Source: Lactarius indigo | Taxonomy: Eukaryota > Basidiomycota > Agaricomycetes > Russulales > Russulaceae | Direction of reading: 5' to 3' | Length of the DNA stretch: 64,000 nucleotides | Assembly: GCA_025766275.1 (NCBI GenBank) | Contig: JAFKAC010000150.1 | Coordinates: 1-64,000, forward strand | Part shown: positions 26,191 through 38,400 of the stretch, one piece after another | Numbering within the stretch: the first letter of the stretch is position 1 | How the letters are laid out: every line of letters begins with the position of its first letter | Program-made: the position numbers and the translations under genes | Notes under the pieces: model-generated | The model's input: only the letters and a program-made list of their open reading frames with translations | Told to the model about the DNA's origin: nothing | The model's database searches: none

Positions 26191-29130
26191 ATGGACAACC
26201 GAACAAACCCTGAACTCGCTACTGTGCTCCGGTGTCTCTCCGACAATGGTTACTCAGTATTTTCTTTGTTCACCAGCGTTCTCTCATGGTGCGACCCGGA
26301 TGATCTTATGGTTCAATCAGCTCGGGAAGACTTGGAGCTCGATGCTGTCAACGTATGTGCTCGCCTTCTCAGTCACACCCCAACATCTGTGTCTGTGTCT
26401 GCATGGCTCTCCAGGTCACACAGTCAACGCTACGGTCAGAGGTAGAAGAAATGACAAAAAAAAAGAACGGACTTCACTTCAGCGCGAGCACTGCGACAGC
26501 AGAACAAATTGAGCTCACTTTCATGCCTCAGCTTGCGGGGAAGTTGCGTCTACTGGCCCCGTCTCTATGGGGAGTCGTTTTCACTCTGCTTGGAGCACTC
26601 GATGAACGCCACTCGTCTGTCATGGTCGACCCAAGCAACCTCAACCTGTCTGAGCTCTTTCAAATATCTGAGCAACTCCTGGGAGACCTTGGTGAAGATG
26701 ACGCGGCCGACGAAAACATAGATGCTGTTGGAGATGACAGTGACTCAGGTATCCAACAAGAGGACGAGAGGAGGCCTTGGAAGAGATCGCGCAAGGACGT
26801 ATCGGCACGGAACACAGCTATTCGAGTCATCGTAAGTTACTACTATACCTCAGTTAATTAATACACGTCGTAGATGATATACTCATATGAACTACTTGAA
26901 ATACTAGAAATCAGTTGTGTACATCAGTATCATCCTACAGAGCACGAACGAAAATTGTAATCACTTACAAGGGATTATTGGGATGTTTGTCCACTCTGCC
27001 AATGTACCTCAACGCGTCATAGAGGTACTTGCACACGCTGGCTGTCAATTAGTATCAAATCCATCCAACGGGCTGTGAAATCAATGTCAAATGACAGCGC
27101 GCGGAAAATCAGACAAAGTCTGCGCACACTCAAAGTGGCTATGGCATATGACAATTTTGATATCAACTTCAAGACCTCAGAACCGACAATTGCTCATCAT
27201 TCGTCTTTCGTGAGCGCTACATCTGCTATGGCAATACCACTTATTGGCGTGGAAAATCTTGATGCGTTGCGGTGTTCTGCGGCCCTATGGAATGTGGACC
27301 CCCGCAACCCTTCGCCGTCAGCTTCACCTGTATCCTTTGATGAATTTGACTTGTTAAAGTTCCATCTGATGGAACTTATGACCGCCGTATACCTGAGAAG
27401 GAGCTCACCCCGCGGCGCGAGGCATTTGCCTGGCATGTGCGCGAAATACTGATCAATCATGGTCAATATTTCGGGCATTTCTTAAAGCAGCTTGGGGCTC
27501 CCGAATCCGTCCTTAAGATACCACTTTCGAAAACCGAGCAAATACCTATGAAGTTGATGAAAATAAAGCAATCATCAGTGGATGGAAACGTCGAGGTTAT
27601 GGAGAGCTTACTTCGACAGGGTGGCCTGGGCGATCCAACAGAACCTGGCTTCAACACACATGGAAATGTCGACATCTCCGAATTTGTGCTGTTGATTCAC
27701 GGAGACCTTCTAACAAAAGAACGTCTTGACACCATAAGGGATTCGCGGCAGATTGAGGACACTCCTAAAAATCGGTTTCAGTATGTCATTTTCTTACCTG
27801 GACTGTTCCACTACAAGATGGCATGTGTTGACGCACTATGGAGGACATACCTTCAATGTAAGGAAGGGTGCGAAGACATCAACAGCAGTTTTCAGCATGT
27901 TGGAATTTTACGACCACGGGAGACCAGCATACTGGTGACAAAGCCCGGGTTCCAACAAATGCATGATGTGGTTCATCATGAGCTTCGCGCTGCCATCCTT
28001 GAGTGCTGGCGGGCAGAGGCGTCTTCCTCCAGCTCAGCAATGACAAACCTGAAGGAATTTGCGAACTCAAAACCCGAATGGGACCTGGTAGTCAAGATGT
28101 CGAGGGATATCGTCCGAAAGTATGTCGCGACGACGGAAGGCATATCTGAGTCATACACAAAACCGGAAAGCGACAGAGACCAGCAGTACGAGAACCAGGC
28201 TCTCCGCAACCGGGATTACCTTCTATATATTGACCTCTGTAATGCGATAAACAATGGCGATGTTGGATGCGTGGAGGCCTCCTTCATTCCATGGATCTAT
28301 ACATTCTCTAGCACAGGAAAACATAAATATGCTTCTCAATTGGCGAGGTTTGTGAGGAACTTACACGATGTATACCCTGCAGATTTGAGGTAAGACCTGG
28401 TCATATTGGGTCAGCGTATGTGACGCTCAGTTAGCAAATGCAGTCATATCGTCCGGATGAACATCCTGTGCAACCCCACAGGGAAACCGAATGCATTCCG
28501 ACCTGTGGACTGGTTGGTAGAACGTAATAACCTATACACAAAGGTCAGTTAAATCACTTTGGAGATACTATACCGTTGGTCATGCGGCCGGAGTCATTGT
28601 GTCCATCGTTGTGGCCGGTGCTTGAGGCACCGGAGGTGGACTAGACGGGAAGTGACGCTGGAGGCGGCGGGCTTTGATAGGGCAGACGTCGGCGTTGTCA
28701 GACTCCGCGGCAGGTCTCGAGTGTGTGGTCGATGGAGTAGAGCCCAATGGGCTGACAGAGACGCGGTGTGCTGACACAGACCCAGGTCATTTATGCTGGA
28801 AGTGGTCCGAATAGAAACATAGACTATATCTGCAAGCAATCACCTCTGATCGAGGTATTCCGAAGCTGTCATGTTATCGTCGAGAAAGCGTTTCAACTCA
28901 CGCATTGAACACTCAAACATGCGCCACCAGACATGACCACAACAATAGAGAGGTTGCGCACCCATATGCAAACATCTGGCCTATGCGAATTTCGTTGTGG
29001 GAGGGCCGTGGAGCGGGAGATAACGGATAATATTGCAAGGGGTCTAGAGGTAGTACATGCTAAGAGAGTTGTGCTACCTGTTGAAGAGGAAGCACATGAG
29101 ATCGAGGCTGCAGATTTAGAGGTCCACTGA
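26191..29130 (+). pseudogene. DUF6589 protein gene, probable transposase of the outer element, with two frameshifts
   Basis: Start at ATG 26191 (MDNRTNPELATVLRCLSDNG). Exon 1 ends near 26353. Exon 2 starts VTQSTLRSEVEEM and has an acidic stretch. Later exons carry blocks I know from basidiomycete DUF6589 proteins: YDNFDINFK (~27150), EAFAWHVREILINHG (~27420), QSSVDGNVEVMESLL, HGDLLTKERLD (~27695), IEDTPKNRFQYVIFLPGLFH, KMACVDALWRTYL (~27800-27850), RPRETS...TKPGFQQMHD, NPTGKPNAF (~28475) and a last exon DMTTTIERLRTHM, ending at TGA 29128. Single bases seem missing near 27046 and near 27390; unusual splicing is the alternative. The conserved D, H and E residues suggest an RNase H-like transposase, which is inference. 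Confidence 0.7.
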
Positions 29131-29205
29131 CCGTAAATACATTCTCGTTTGGGCCTTGCACACCTCCTGTACGCGGCTTGTAATTTGGACAGATGCGATT
29201 AGAAG

Positions 29206-31418
29206 CTATGGGGGTAACCATGAACAACGTAGACACGAACTATTACAAAATAACGACATACCTATGTGTGTGTTGCTGCCACATGCACTACATCGCCTCG
29301 CGTGGGGCAGTTTGGGGTCATTTGAACTTGGTGTTGATTGGGCAACTGACGACCTCTGCACAGTGGATGGCCTGGGCAGATTCCCGGCAGGTTGCAGAGC
29401 TGGTCTAGACAAACCAGCGTTAACAGGTGGGATGTGTTTCTCGATGATATCGAGAATCTCCGCGCCCCAGCGATCGGTATACCGCCAACTGACTTGGGCA
29501 TGAATTGACGCAAGATCGGAGACCTGCTCGAAATGGGCCAACTCCACTAAGCGTTCAAGTACATCGTCGGTCATGATGAGCTGGGGTCCAAACATATCAT
29601 CATCGCCCACAGTGCTCAGGAGCTGGTTTCTCCGCCAGTCTTGCAAGGTGGTCTTGAGCCTCGTGTCTGTGCTGGTCAACTCATACCGGCCCGCCTTGAA
29701 TTTGCTCGGAGCCTGACTTTGTTTTGAGGCAGATGTTTTGGGGAGCGGTAGAATAAACGACCCGGGGTTGCAGATATCACAGCACAAACGGGAGCCCTTG
29801 ACAACACATCGCGGGCAATTAGAACAAGCAATCGATGGAGACGCTGGCTGCGGGTCAAACCGAGTCCCAGTAAACAGATTCCAAATACGTACGTGGACGA
29901 TTACCAAAGAACTCATTTGATATTCCACGGCGACAGACCCCTCGTGAATGTGCGTTGATATACGCATCCATGGCAGCCTCTTCGTAATTCTCGTGTTTCT
30001 CCTCTTGGACAATCAACCTGCCCGTTGTACACGGTGCACCAGAATCAGGCTCTGGTTGATCGCGCTGGTGGTGAGGCCGCTTCCGTGAAGATGGGCCAGC
30101 CTTCCCACTCTGCACATGCGCACTCGTTGATGTTGATGTTACATCCACTGTGTCTGGGACTCCGTGCAGTTGCCTCTGCTGTGATTTCCCGGCATTCATT
30201 GCCGCTTTCTGTTTGGTTTGCATGCGGCGGTCCATGAATTTCGGCTCGACAATATAAATCCCGGTAGCTTCAGTTGATGGATCTCTTGCTGCACGACCAA
30301 GACGCTGCCAGAGCATACAAAATGACTTTGTATGTTTCCACTGAACAACAAGCTCGATATTGCGCAGGTCAAGACCCTAACAACTGATTGGCACGACTTC
30401 AACAATTTATGGATAACAACGCACCATTTCAGCCGCATCGGTACAGAAGATCCCCATATTTCATTTAAGCGAAGTTTCTTGATCATTTCTGTCCGGAAGC
30501 TTGTACTCATACCAGAATGGAACCAGAGAAGCTTCCCGACAAGTTCAGAAGGCGCATGTGAACGAGCAAACAGGCAAAGTCTCTCCGTTTCTTTTCGGTC
30601 GTTACAAAAAACCATGAATGGGGGCGGTGGGGGATTCCCATCGAACCTAAGCACGTGGAGGATGTCATGGCACGAGTTTATAGGGTCCAGCATCTCCAAG
30701 GTAAGCAAGTGAATATTTAGGTGATCATTGCTGAGCCGAATCTCCCTAGTTCTCTCTGATCGCATCTGAAGAACAGACTTTATGTGGCCAAGAACACAAG
30801 ACAGTAGCGTTGCAGATGCCGTGTAGAAGACAACATGTCCAGGGAGTAGCCAACGTAGCCTCCCAACTTCAGCGTACTCGGGGTGGAAATCCCCTGACCA
30901 CTGGCTGATACAGTGGGCCTCGTTGAATATAATATTGTGCAGTCTGTTAACAAATTTCTTCAGCTTCCACAGTTCAAGGAACCTCTGGTCATTAAGAACG
31001 CGCTTGGGACTTGTAATAATAACGTGGTACTTCAAGGACTCGATATCCTGTTCGCTACATTACTCAACGGATAGAGGCACTCATATAGGACTCCCACCTC
31101 GTATGTATCGTCTGACTCAGATGCAAGGTTTATTGCTGGGATCGAAACTGCTGACAGCTCTGCGACATATTTATCACCTAAGACAATTAATGGTGTGATA
31201 ACAATCGTGATCCCGTTTCTATTGAAAAGGAGCGGCATCCAGAACGTCAAGGTTTTTCCAGATCCTGTAGGTGCCAGAGTAACCAAGTCCATTTGCTTTA
31301 GCTGAGTCAATGCGGCCTCAAGTTGCCATGTGCATGGAAAGAAGCCGAAGCGATCCTTGACAGCATCTCGCATGTCATTCAGAGAAGGAAGATCGACAGT
31401 GGAATCGAGCGAGGCCAT
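29206..31418 (-). pseudogene. RecQ-type ATP-dependent DNA helicase of the outer element, divergent and probably damaged
   Basis: Starts MASLDSTVDLPSLNDMRD at 31418. Motif I is LAPTGSGKTLTF; motif Ia region VITPLIVLGDKY. Motif II reads NEAHCISQW, so the canonical DEAH aspartate is asparagine. Motif III reads FYTASATLLS. Motif V is GIFCTDAAEM, then an intron (GTGCGT...TTAG), then GLDLRNIELVVQW. Motif VI is QRLGRAARD near 30290. The C-terminal part (29206-30012) holds a CxxC...CCDICNPG zinc-binding region and a DRWGAEILDIIEKHI helical region, as in transposon-associated RecQ-like proteins of basidiomycetes. A base seems missing near 30452, between KKLRLNEIWG and IFCTD. The helicase probably assisted transposition (inference). 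Confidence 0.7.
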
Positions 31419-31474
31419 TGCACAGAGAAGACGCGAAGGTGGGATTCATGCATTCACATATTCACACATACACA

Positions 31475-31689
31475 CCAATGTCAAGCAATCAATAAATTTA
31501 TTATATTTTCCGAATACAGACACTCGCGTTTACAATTTAAAAAAACAGAGATCAACACGAAAGAGCACCATGTGTCACGCCCCGGGAGAAGCCGACACAA
31601 GTGTCCCCAGTCGGTGCGTAGCGTAACGAGGCGCTGAAGTTGGGATAAAAAAGGAAGTTGGGTGTGGGAAAGCACACGTGATTGATTAG
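31475..31689 (-). repeat. Right terminal inverted repeat of the outer element, inner part
   Basis: Inverse of the internal ~215 bp of the left repeat. The outermost 47 bp are displaced to 47076-47122 by the hAT insertion. The last 8 bp (31682-31689) form the hAT target duplication. Confidence 0.85.
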
Positions 31690-31969
31690 TAGTGTTGCCG
31701 TGGCTCGGCTCAAATCGGCTGAGCCAGCCAAGCTGGGCCAACTTGAGCCGAGCCAAGCTGACAATCGGCTCATGACCAAAGCTGGCTCAGCTCGGCTCAG
31801 GAGCTGGCTGAACCGCGCTGAGCCAGGCTCAATTAGGCATGACCAGATTAGGCAGGTCGAGCTGGGCTTGACTTGGGCGAGATTCCACGAGAATAAATCG
31901 TTTTCGGTATTCTGTCTGCCGTTCCTGGCTGAGCCAGGAACGAGCTGGCTGATCTCAAGTCTTGACTTC

Positions 31970-32988
31970 AAGCATGGAGAATTGGAGACTGCGGAGACTG
32001 AGGGAAATTGCTACTCGCTGTCCTGGGTGAGTCCTCCACTCCATCTCCAGGCCTTCGCTTCCCTCGCCCCTCAGTCCTCGCCTATGCTGCGCCACCCTCC
32101 CCTTTCCCATCGCTCTTCTCGCCTACCCTCCGTCCCCGCTCTGGTGTCGCTGTCAGCACACATATCTCCCTGCCGTCTGCGCGCCGTCATTGCACTGTCA
32201 GCGCTGTCGGCGCGCCGACTGCTCGCTGTCTGTGTGCTGTCAGCACGCCGGGTGTCTGCCCGCACACTCCCTCCTTGCCTGGGGTCCTGCGCGGCTCTCC
32301 CTCTTGTTCTCTGTGCCATTGCGCTCTCCCTCTCCTTCAGGCCCTCGCCCTTCCCCTCGTGCTCTCTGTTCCTGCTGCCTCATCGTCTGCCTCCGCTACT
32401 CACTGATCGCTGCCTACCCCCGTCGCCGTCGCCAACTCCTCACTCCCCCGCTCTTGCCCCCATGCACTTCGCCCCGTGACCACCCCATGACGCTGTCGCC
32501 GCTGTCTCGCCGCCTGCCTCCAATGACCCTCTCCGTCGTCGCCCTCGCTGCCATCTGTGGCCACCTCCGCTGCCGCCATCTCGCTGCCTGCCATCCCGGC
32601 TACCCTGCTGCCTGTCCTTAGCCGCGCCTTCTTCGCCCGTGCGTGCACATGCGCCAACCCAGAACGCGATCGGCTATTCACTGATTGCTAGCACCCTCAT
32701 TCGCACCTAGTGTTTGTATCTACTGTAGTGTAGTATGTATATTGATTTGAGAAATAGATTTTATTAGTTTTGACTCTAGTATATACAACAAGTACTACTA
32801 TCTACTACGAGTGAAGCTCCTCCAACCAAGCCGCATCAGCATCGTCCTCCTCAGGGCCTGGCGTTGCCTTGGGGGCCTGGGTTGCGTCGTCGTCGTCACC
32901 TTGAGGGCCTGGGGCAGTTCGTCACCTTGAAGCCACGGGGATGAGTGGTGCAGAATTGTACATCGGATGGGAACGGGATCGTGCTCGC
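31970..32988. other. hAT left internal region, C/T-rich, no gene
   Basis: Pyrimidine-rich sequence (31990-32660) with open frames caused by composition only, then a short (gtc)n/ggcctgggg minisatellite near 32845-32940. The latter is related to 41340-41790 on the other side of the Gypsy insertion. Confidence 0.5.
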
Positions 32989-33567
32989 TGTTATGATCCG
33001 ACGCTTCGGACCTAAGCCACAGTATGTCTCCACCCTGTCTTCCCCTTCTGTACTATACCTTGTTACCAAAGGAGCTACTGTTACTAGTGGCGCTGTTTCT
33101 TTGATCCGAACTTCTGTTTACTCCGTTTAGTCTCTTTGATATTGTGTGGACTTGTGTTCATGTTGTTTGGAACCCTGTCCTATATAAACCTGTACCATAG
33201 ACCGTAGGAAGCCAGACTTGGCTTCGTTTGCAATCTAGCAACCTTGCCTTCGTACTTTGGTGTGACCTCGCCTTACCCCTCTCTTCTTGTGCATCCCCTA
33301 CCTCAGTCCTTAACCAGGACACTTCGAAGTCTTTGCAGTTGAACTATATCAACGCGTTACACCTGTTATACTCTGTGCACTAGCAAGATCAAGTGTAGAG
33401 AAGTGTTAAACACTTCGGACGAGGAGTCCTACATAGCAGAGTAGTGCTGCACCTTGTGCCACACTTTTATCACTCGTATTTCATAGCAATAAGACAACAG
33501 AGGTCTTCGCTTGATACTTGTGTGATTCAAAACCTTTGAGAACCCACGCCCCTGCTAGGGCGTAACA
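32989..33567 (+). repeat. 5' LTR (579 bp)
   Basis: Starts TGTTATGATCC and ends GGGCGTAACA. A TATATAAA box at 33181 lies about 30-33 bp before agacttggctt (33214-33224), the likely start of the transcript and R region. Confidence 0.95.
33181..33188 (+). promoter_or_regulatory. TATA box of the Gypsy LTR promoter
   Basis: tatataaa in the 5' LTR. The predicted transcript start is near 33211-33214. Confidence 0.6.
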
Positions 33568-33568
33568 T

Positions 33569-33579
33569 AAGCCAAGTCT
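33569..33579 (+). promoter_or_regulatory. Self-complementary primer binding site
   Basis: aagccaagtct, one base after the 5' LTR, is the exact 11-nt reverse complement of agacttggctt at 33214-33224, at the predicted 5' end of the mRNA. This is the arrangement known for Tf1/sushi elements, where the folded mRNA 5' end is cleaved and primes minus-strand DNA. No tRNA-type TGG-start primer site is seen. Confidence 0.75.
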
Positions 33580-33775
33580 ACAACTCCCAACACACCCAAG
33601 ACACTACTGCCACACAGCAGAGTGGGCGACGATCCAAGAGGACGCATCAGCCAACAACCAGACACTCCACAGAACCCAGAAACGACGGCATAGCCGGGCG
33701 ACGGATCCTCCTTGACACAAGAGGCCGCTTCAGCCATCCCCTTACACAAATCAGCACCCAAGACAGACCACAATC

Positions 33776-35449
33776 GTGGCTAGCATCAGTGTCACCTTTG
33801 AATCAGACAACGATTGGACCCCAGTCACAACCAGAACACAAGACGACCTCCCACACCACGTTAAAAGCAGTCAACTAGGAAAAGGAGCTCGCTGGGCCAC
33901 AACATCAGGCAGACCACCTTGTTACAAGTGCCTCATCAAAGGCGAACTCAGACCAGTGGAATTCATCAACAACAACTGGTACATCCTCCGGTACTTTCAG
34001 AATACATACCACACCAGAGCCATAAACATCACACCACACAGATTTGCTGAGGGACTAGGCTGGTGGAACGAAGAAGACGAACAAAACCCAGAAACGCCCA
34101 CACAACAATCATCCTCAGCACCAAGAAACACTAGGGGAACATACGGACTACAACAAGACTCATCAGAAGAAGAACCCAGCTCAGACGAAGCGGAATCACA
34201 CTCAGAACATCGCCTAGACATCACAGTACCCACACAAGCTTCGTCACAAGCCAGCCCCACTATCCCTATCTGGATAGAACCATCCCCAGTGGAAGAAGGA
34301 TTCCCAGCCCCACTACCACCAATCAGATTGCCCTCCCCAGTCGAACCACCCCAGATCCCCATCACACCACAGCCAACACTTATCATGTCAGCCATAAACG
34401 CCACAGGCACTGGTACAGGAACCGGATCAAGCACCGGAACAGGAGGAACACCAACAACAAGCTCAGGAGGACTCAAAGGAGCACCCCCTACTCCGTTCAC
34501 CGGAGATAGAACAGAGAGTGGTCAGTTCAAAAGAGAACTACTACGATACATCAAGTTAAACAGCGAGAATGAACTCATCAAAGAACCTTATGCACGGGTA
34601 CTATTTGCCCTTACAATGTTCAAAGGACCTGGTGTACAGCTGTGGGTCAACCAAACCGAAGATGACATGGAAGCGGCACTAGCAGACCCTACCAAAGCCC
34701 TCACCAAAAACAGCAAAGATCTTTGGGACGGTTTTCTCGACACCTTCGACAGAGACTGGACCGACACTCTAAACAAAGAAAGAGCCTATCAGAAGCTCAT
34801 CAGTTTGACAATGCAGGGTGGAGCATTGGACAGTTACATCCTCAACTTTGAACACCTTGCAGGAATAGCAGGATGGGCAAGAGATGCCCCTGGAACGGTG
34901 GAATTCTTCAAAAGAGGACTACCCACAGGACTGTATCGTGCTTGCCTTATGCGAACCACCATCCCAAACACCATGGACGAGTGGCAAACCGCTGCCAGAG
35001 CAGAACACCAACGCTGGAAGCTACTAAAAGCCAGACCAGGGAATAGAAACCCAGGGCCAACCCAGAATGTCCACCAAGGACGACCAAAGCGAGACCCAAA
35101 TGCGATGGATGTAGATGCCACCACCTCCACCCCCTTTAAGAAGCTTACTGAAGAAGAAAAGAAAGCCCTCATGAAAGAAGGACGCTGCTTCAAATGCAGC
35201 CAGCAAGGACACATGGCTAGGAACTGTCAACAACAAAACACCACTAACCAAACCAAAGCCAGAGCCACAGACACCCAAGAAGCGGACACTGCACCCCCAT
35301 ACACCCCAGAAGCGAGCACCTCATCAGTGGCCGCCACCACAACCGAAGATAAAGTCCGACAAGCCCATGCACTCGTCCAAGGCATGACTGAGGATGAAAA
35401 GAGACGCTACTATGCCTTAGATCAGGATTTTTGCGATGCCGACCTGTGA
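33776..35449 (+). CDS. gag: Gag of the Gypsy element
   Basis: The open frame runs from a TGA at 33713 to the stop at 35447-35449. The first in-frame ATG is only at 34385 (MSAINATG); upstream there are about 200 open codons starting near a GTG at 33776, with no ATG between the LTR and 34385 in this frame. Counted from 33776 (557 aa): 1-200 charged and Ser/Pro-rich; ~235-420 the retrotransposon Gag region (PTPFTGDR, LLRYIKLN, VLFALTMFKGPGVQLW); ~471-484 a CCHC knuckle CFKCSQQGHMARNC. It would form the virus-like particle and bind RNA. Either the upstream part is translated from a non-AUG codon or Gag starts at 34385 (354 aa). Confidence 0.85.
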   Translation: MASISVTFESDNDWTPVTTRTQDDLPHHVKSSQLGKGARWATTSGRPPCYKCLIKGELRPVEFINNNWYILRYFQNTYHTRAINITPHRFAEGLGWWNEEDEQNPETPTQQSSSAPRNTRGTYGLQQDSSEEEPSSDEAESHSEHRLDITVPTQASSQASPTIPIWIEPSPVEEGFPAPLPPIRLPSPVEPPQIPITPQPTLIMSAINATGTGTGTGSSTGTGGTPTTSSGGLKGAPPTPFTGDRTESGQFKRELLRYIKLNSENELIKEPYARVLFALTMFKGPGVQLWVNQTEDDMEAALADPTKALTKNSKDLWDGFLDTFDRDWTDTLNKERAYQKLISLTMQGGALDSYILNFEHLAGIAGWARDAPGTVEFFKRGLPTGLYRACLMRTTIPNTMDEWQTAARAEHQRWKLLKARPGNRNPGPTQNVHQGRPKRDPNAMDVDATTSTPFKKLTEEEKKALMKEGRCFKCSQQGHMARNCQQQNTTNQTKARATDTQEADTAPPYTPEASTSSVAATTTEDKVRQAHALVQGMTEDEKRRYYALDQDFCDADL

Positions 35450-38400
35450 GAGCTGACAGGGAGGCCAATTCAATGTATAGTATTCGCGATAGTGCTATGA
35501 CAATCAAAGTCCTCGTTCGCCTTTACTACAAAGAAGCTCGCATAAATGTGCTGCTGGACAGTGGTGCAACAGACAACCTAATCGACCGAAACCTAATCCA
35601 AAAACTTGGACTAGGAACCACTCCTCTGAAACCACCCAGATTGGTCCGGAATGTAGATGGATCGCTAAACAAAGATGGCACCATGACAGAAACATGCCAA
35701 CTATGGATAAAAAGAGGAGAAGAAGAAACTCCTTTCCAGTTTTTCGTAACCAGCCTAGGAGAAGACAGAATGATCTTTGGATACCCCTGGTTTGAACACG
35801 AAAACCCAAACATAGACTGGAAGAAACAAGAGCTGAAAGGAGAAGCCATCACCATCCTGACAGGAGGGTACCGCTTCCGAAGAAAGCGACACCAAGAAGC
35901 GAAAGCGGCAGGAACCAAAACAACCTTTGACCCAGTGAAAGAAACTGCAATCCCAGAAGAATACCAGCGCCACAACAAAGTATTCTCAGACGAAGAAGCA
36001 CAGCGCTTTCCCCCAGAAAGAGAAGAAGACCATCCCATCACATTGCGACCAGATGCACCTAACAAGATCAACTGCAAAATCTACCCCTTGACTCCAGAAG
36101 AAGACAAGGAGTTGAAGGCATATCTTGACGAAAACATAGCAAAAGGGTACATCTATGAAGGAAGCTCCCCCTACGCTTCCTCCTTCTTCTTCAGAAAGAA
36201 AACAGACGGAGGGTTGCGCCCTATCCTGGACTACAGACCCCTAAACACCTGGACAATAAAGGACACTTACCCACTACCTCTCATCTCCGACATCCTGACC
36301 AACTTAAATGGGAAAACACTGTTCTCAAAGTTCGATATCAGATGGGGGTACCATAACATCCGCATAAAAGAGGAAGACCAGTGGAAGGCAGCCTTCAAGA
36401 CACCAAGAGGGCTGTTCATCCCTCGAGTCATGACCTTCGGCCTCACAAATGCACCAGCCACCTTTGCAAGAACCATGAGCAGAATACTTCGACCACTTAT
36501 GGACAAATACCCAAGAGAGCTATTTGTGTACATGGACGATGTCCTGATAGCCACAGAAGAAGATACAGAACGCCACAGACAAATTGTACACGAGTTCCTG
36601 GAAATCTGTGAAAAGGAATCTTATTTCCTTAAAGCGTCGAAATGCGTGTTCGAACAAAGAAAGATCCACTACCTAGGCATTGTCATCGATGGGTCTCAAA
36701 TCAAAATCGACCCAAAGAAGGTAGAAGGACTAAAAGACTGGCCAAGAGACATCAAGTCAGTCAAACAAGCAAGAAGTGTGTTGGGAACACTAAGTTATCA
36801 GCGACCCTTCATCCCCAACTTCGCTCACTTAGCAAGACCCATCACGGACACAATAAAGACGTCAGAAGGACCCTTCAGATGGACAAAGGAAGCAGCAGAA
36901 GCCTTAGAAGCTCTCATCACGCTTGTGTGCAAAGACCCCATCCTGTGCCAACCAGATATGGACAAACCTTTCGAACTAGAAGTAGATGCCTCCGCTTTCG
37001 CCACAGGAGCAATCTTAACACAAAGAGACAGCCGAAACAAACCACAAGCTGTGGGATACTTCTCCAAATCATTTTCAGAAGCGGAGCGCAACTATGACAT
37101 CCATGACAGGGAACTCCTGGCAGTAATCAGAGGACTGGAACACTGGAGACACCTTCTTTTAGGGTCCCCCCACGAAATCACAGTGTTTACAGACCACAAA
37201 AACCTAGAATATTATCGCCACCCTCGACAAATCAATAGGAGAGTGGCGCGCTACATCCCCAGACTTGCAGATTATCACATCAAACTTCACCACAAACCCG
37301 GACCCCAAAACCATGCTGATGCCCTGTCGAGACGCCCTGACCACGACACCGGAGCAGAGGATAACACTGATGTAGTGGTCCTGACCCCAACCATCTTCGC
37401 AAACTCCGCTCTCTCCATAAGGATAGATGACCGGGTCATGGCACACCAATTAGACCACCAAGACACTCTGGACGAATGGGCCGCCCCCTTCCACCTAGTA
37501 AAACAAGGCAAACACTGGTGGAGAAGTGACAAACTGGTGGTTGTGGACAACACACCGCTAAAGAGGGGGGTAATTTCCCTGTTTCACGATACAAAAACAG
37601 CTGGACACCCCGGAATAACAAAAACCTTGTGGCTAGTGTCACAAGACTTTTGGTGGCCAAACATGAAAGACGACATATCCGCATATGTAAAGGGCTGTGC
37701 CACATGCCAATCAAACAAGAACTTCCCTGGGAACCCAAAACCACCGATATTCCCCATCAAGACTAACCCAGAAGCACTCCCTTTTGAAACTATTGCTCTA
37801 GACTTTATCACAAAGCTACCCCAATCAGAAGACAATGACACAATTCTCACCATCACGGATCATGACTGTTCCAAAGCAGCCTTCTTTATCCCATGCAGCG
37901 AAACAATAGACGCAGAAGGAGTGGCAAAACTCTATGCCAAGACTGTCCTGCCACACTATGGACTACCAAGAAGGGTCATCTCCGACAGAGACCCCAGATT
38001 CACAGCGAAGTTCATCAAAGAACTGTGCAGAGTGCTTGATATAGAACAAAACATCAGCACAGCATACCACCCACAAACAGATGGACAATCAGAGCGAACA
38101 AACCAGTGGTTAGAACAGTACCTCCGAATGTTCATAAACCATCAACAAGACAATTGGACGGAGCTACTACCACTGGCACAGTATACCCACAACTCCTGGC
38201 CAAGCGCAACCACTAAAAAGGCACCCTACGAATTAATCCTTGGGTACATCCCAAGAGTACACCAACCAGAAAGAGCGACCACAGTACCAGGAACACAAGA
38301 GAGATTGGAGCGAATCCAGGAAGCCAGAAGGACCGCCCAAGCAGCAATTACCCATGCGCAGTCACTCTACAAAGGATCCTCTCGCTTCGAACAACACACA

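Noticed and set aside
28559..28777. Open frames between the last exons of the DUF6589 gene
   Set aside because: They fit an intron of that gene: NPTGKPNAF... and the IYAGSGPNRN exon lie on either side.
31990..32660. Overlapping open frames rich in Pro, Ser and Leu left of the Gypsy element
   Set aside because: Low-complexity C/T-rich DNA inside the hAT element; no start context or domain.
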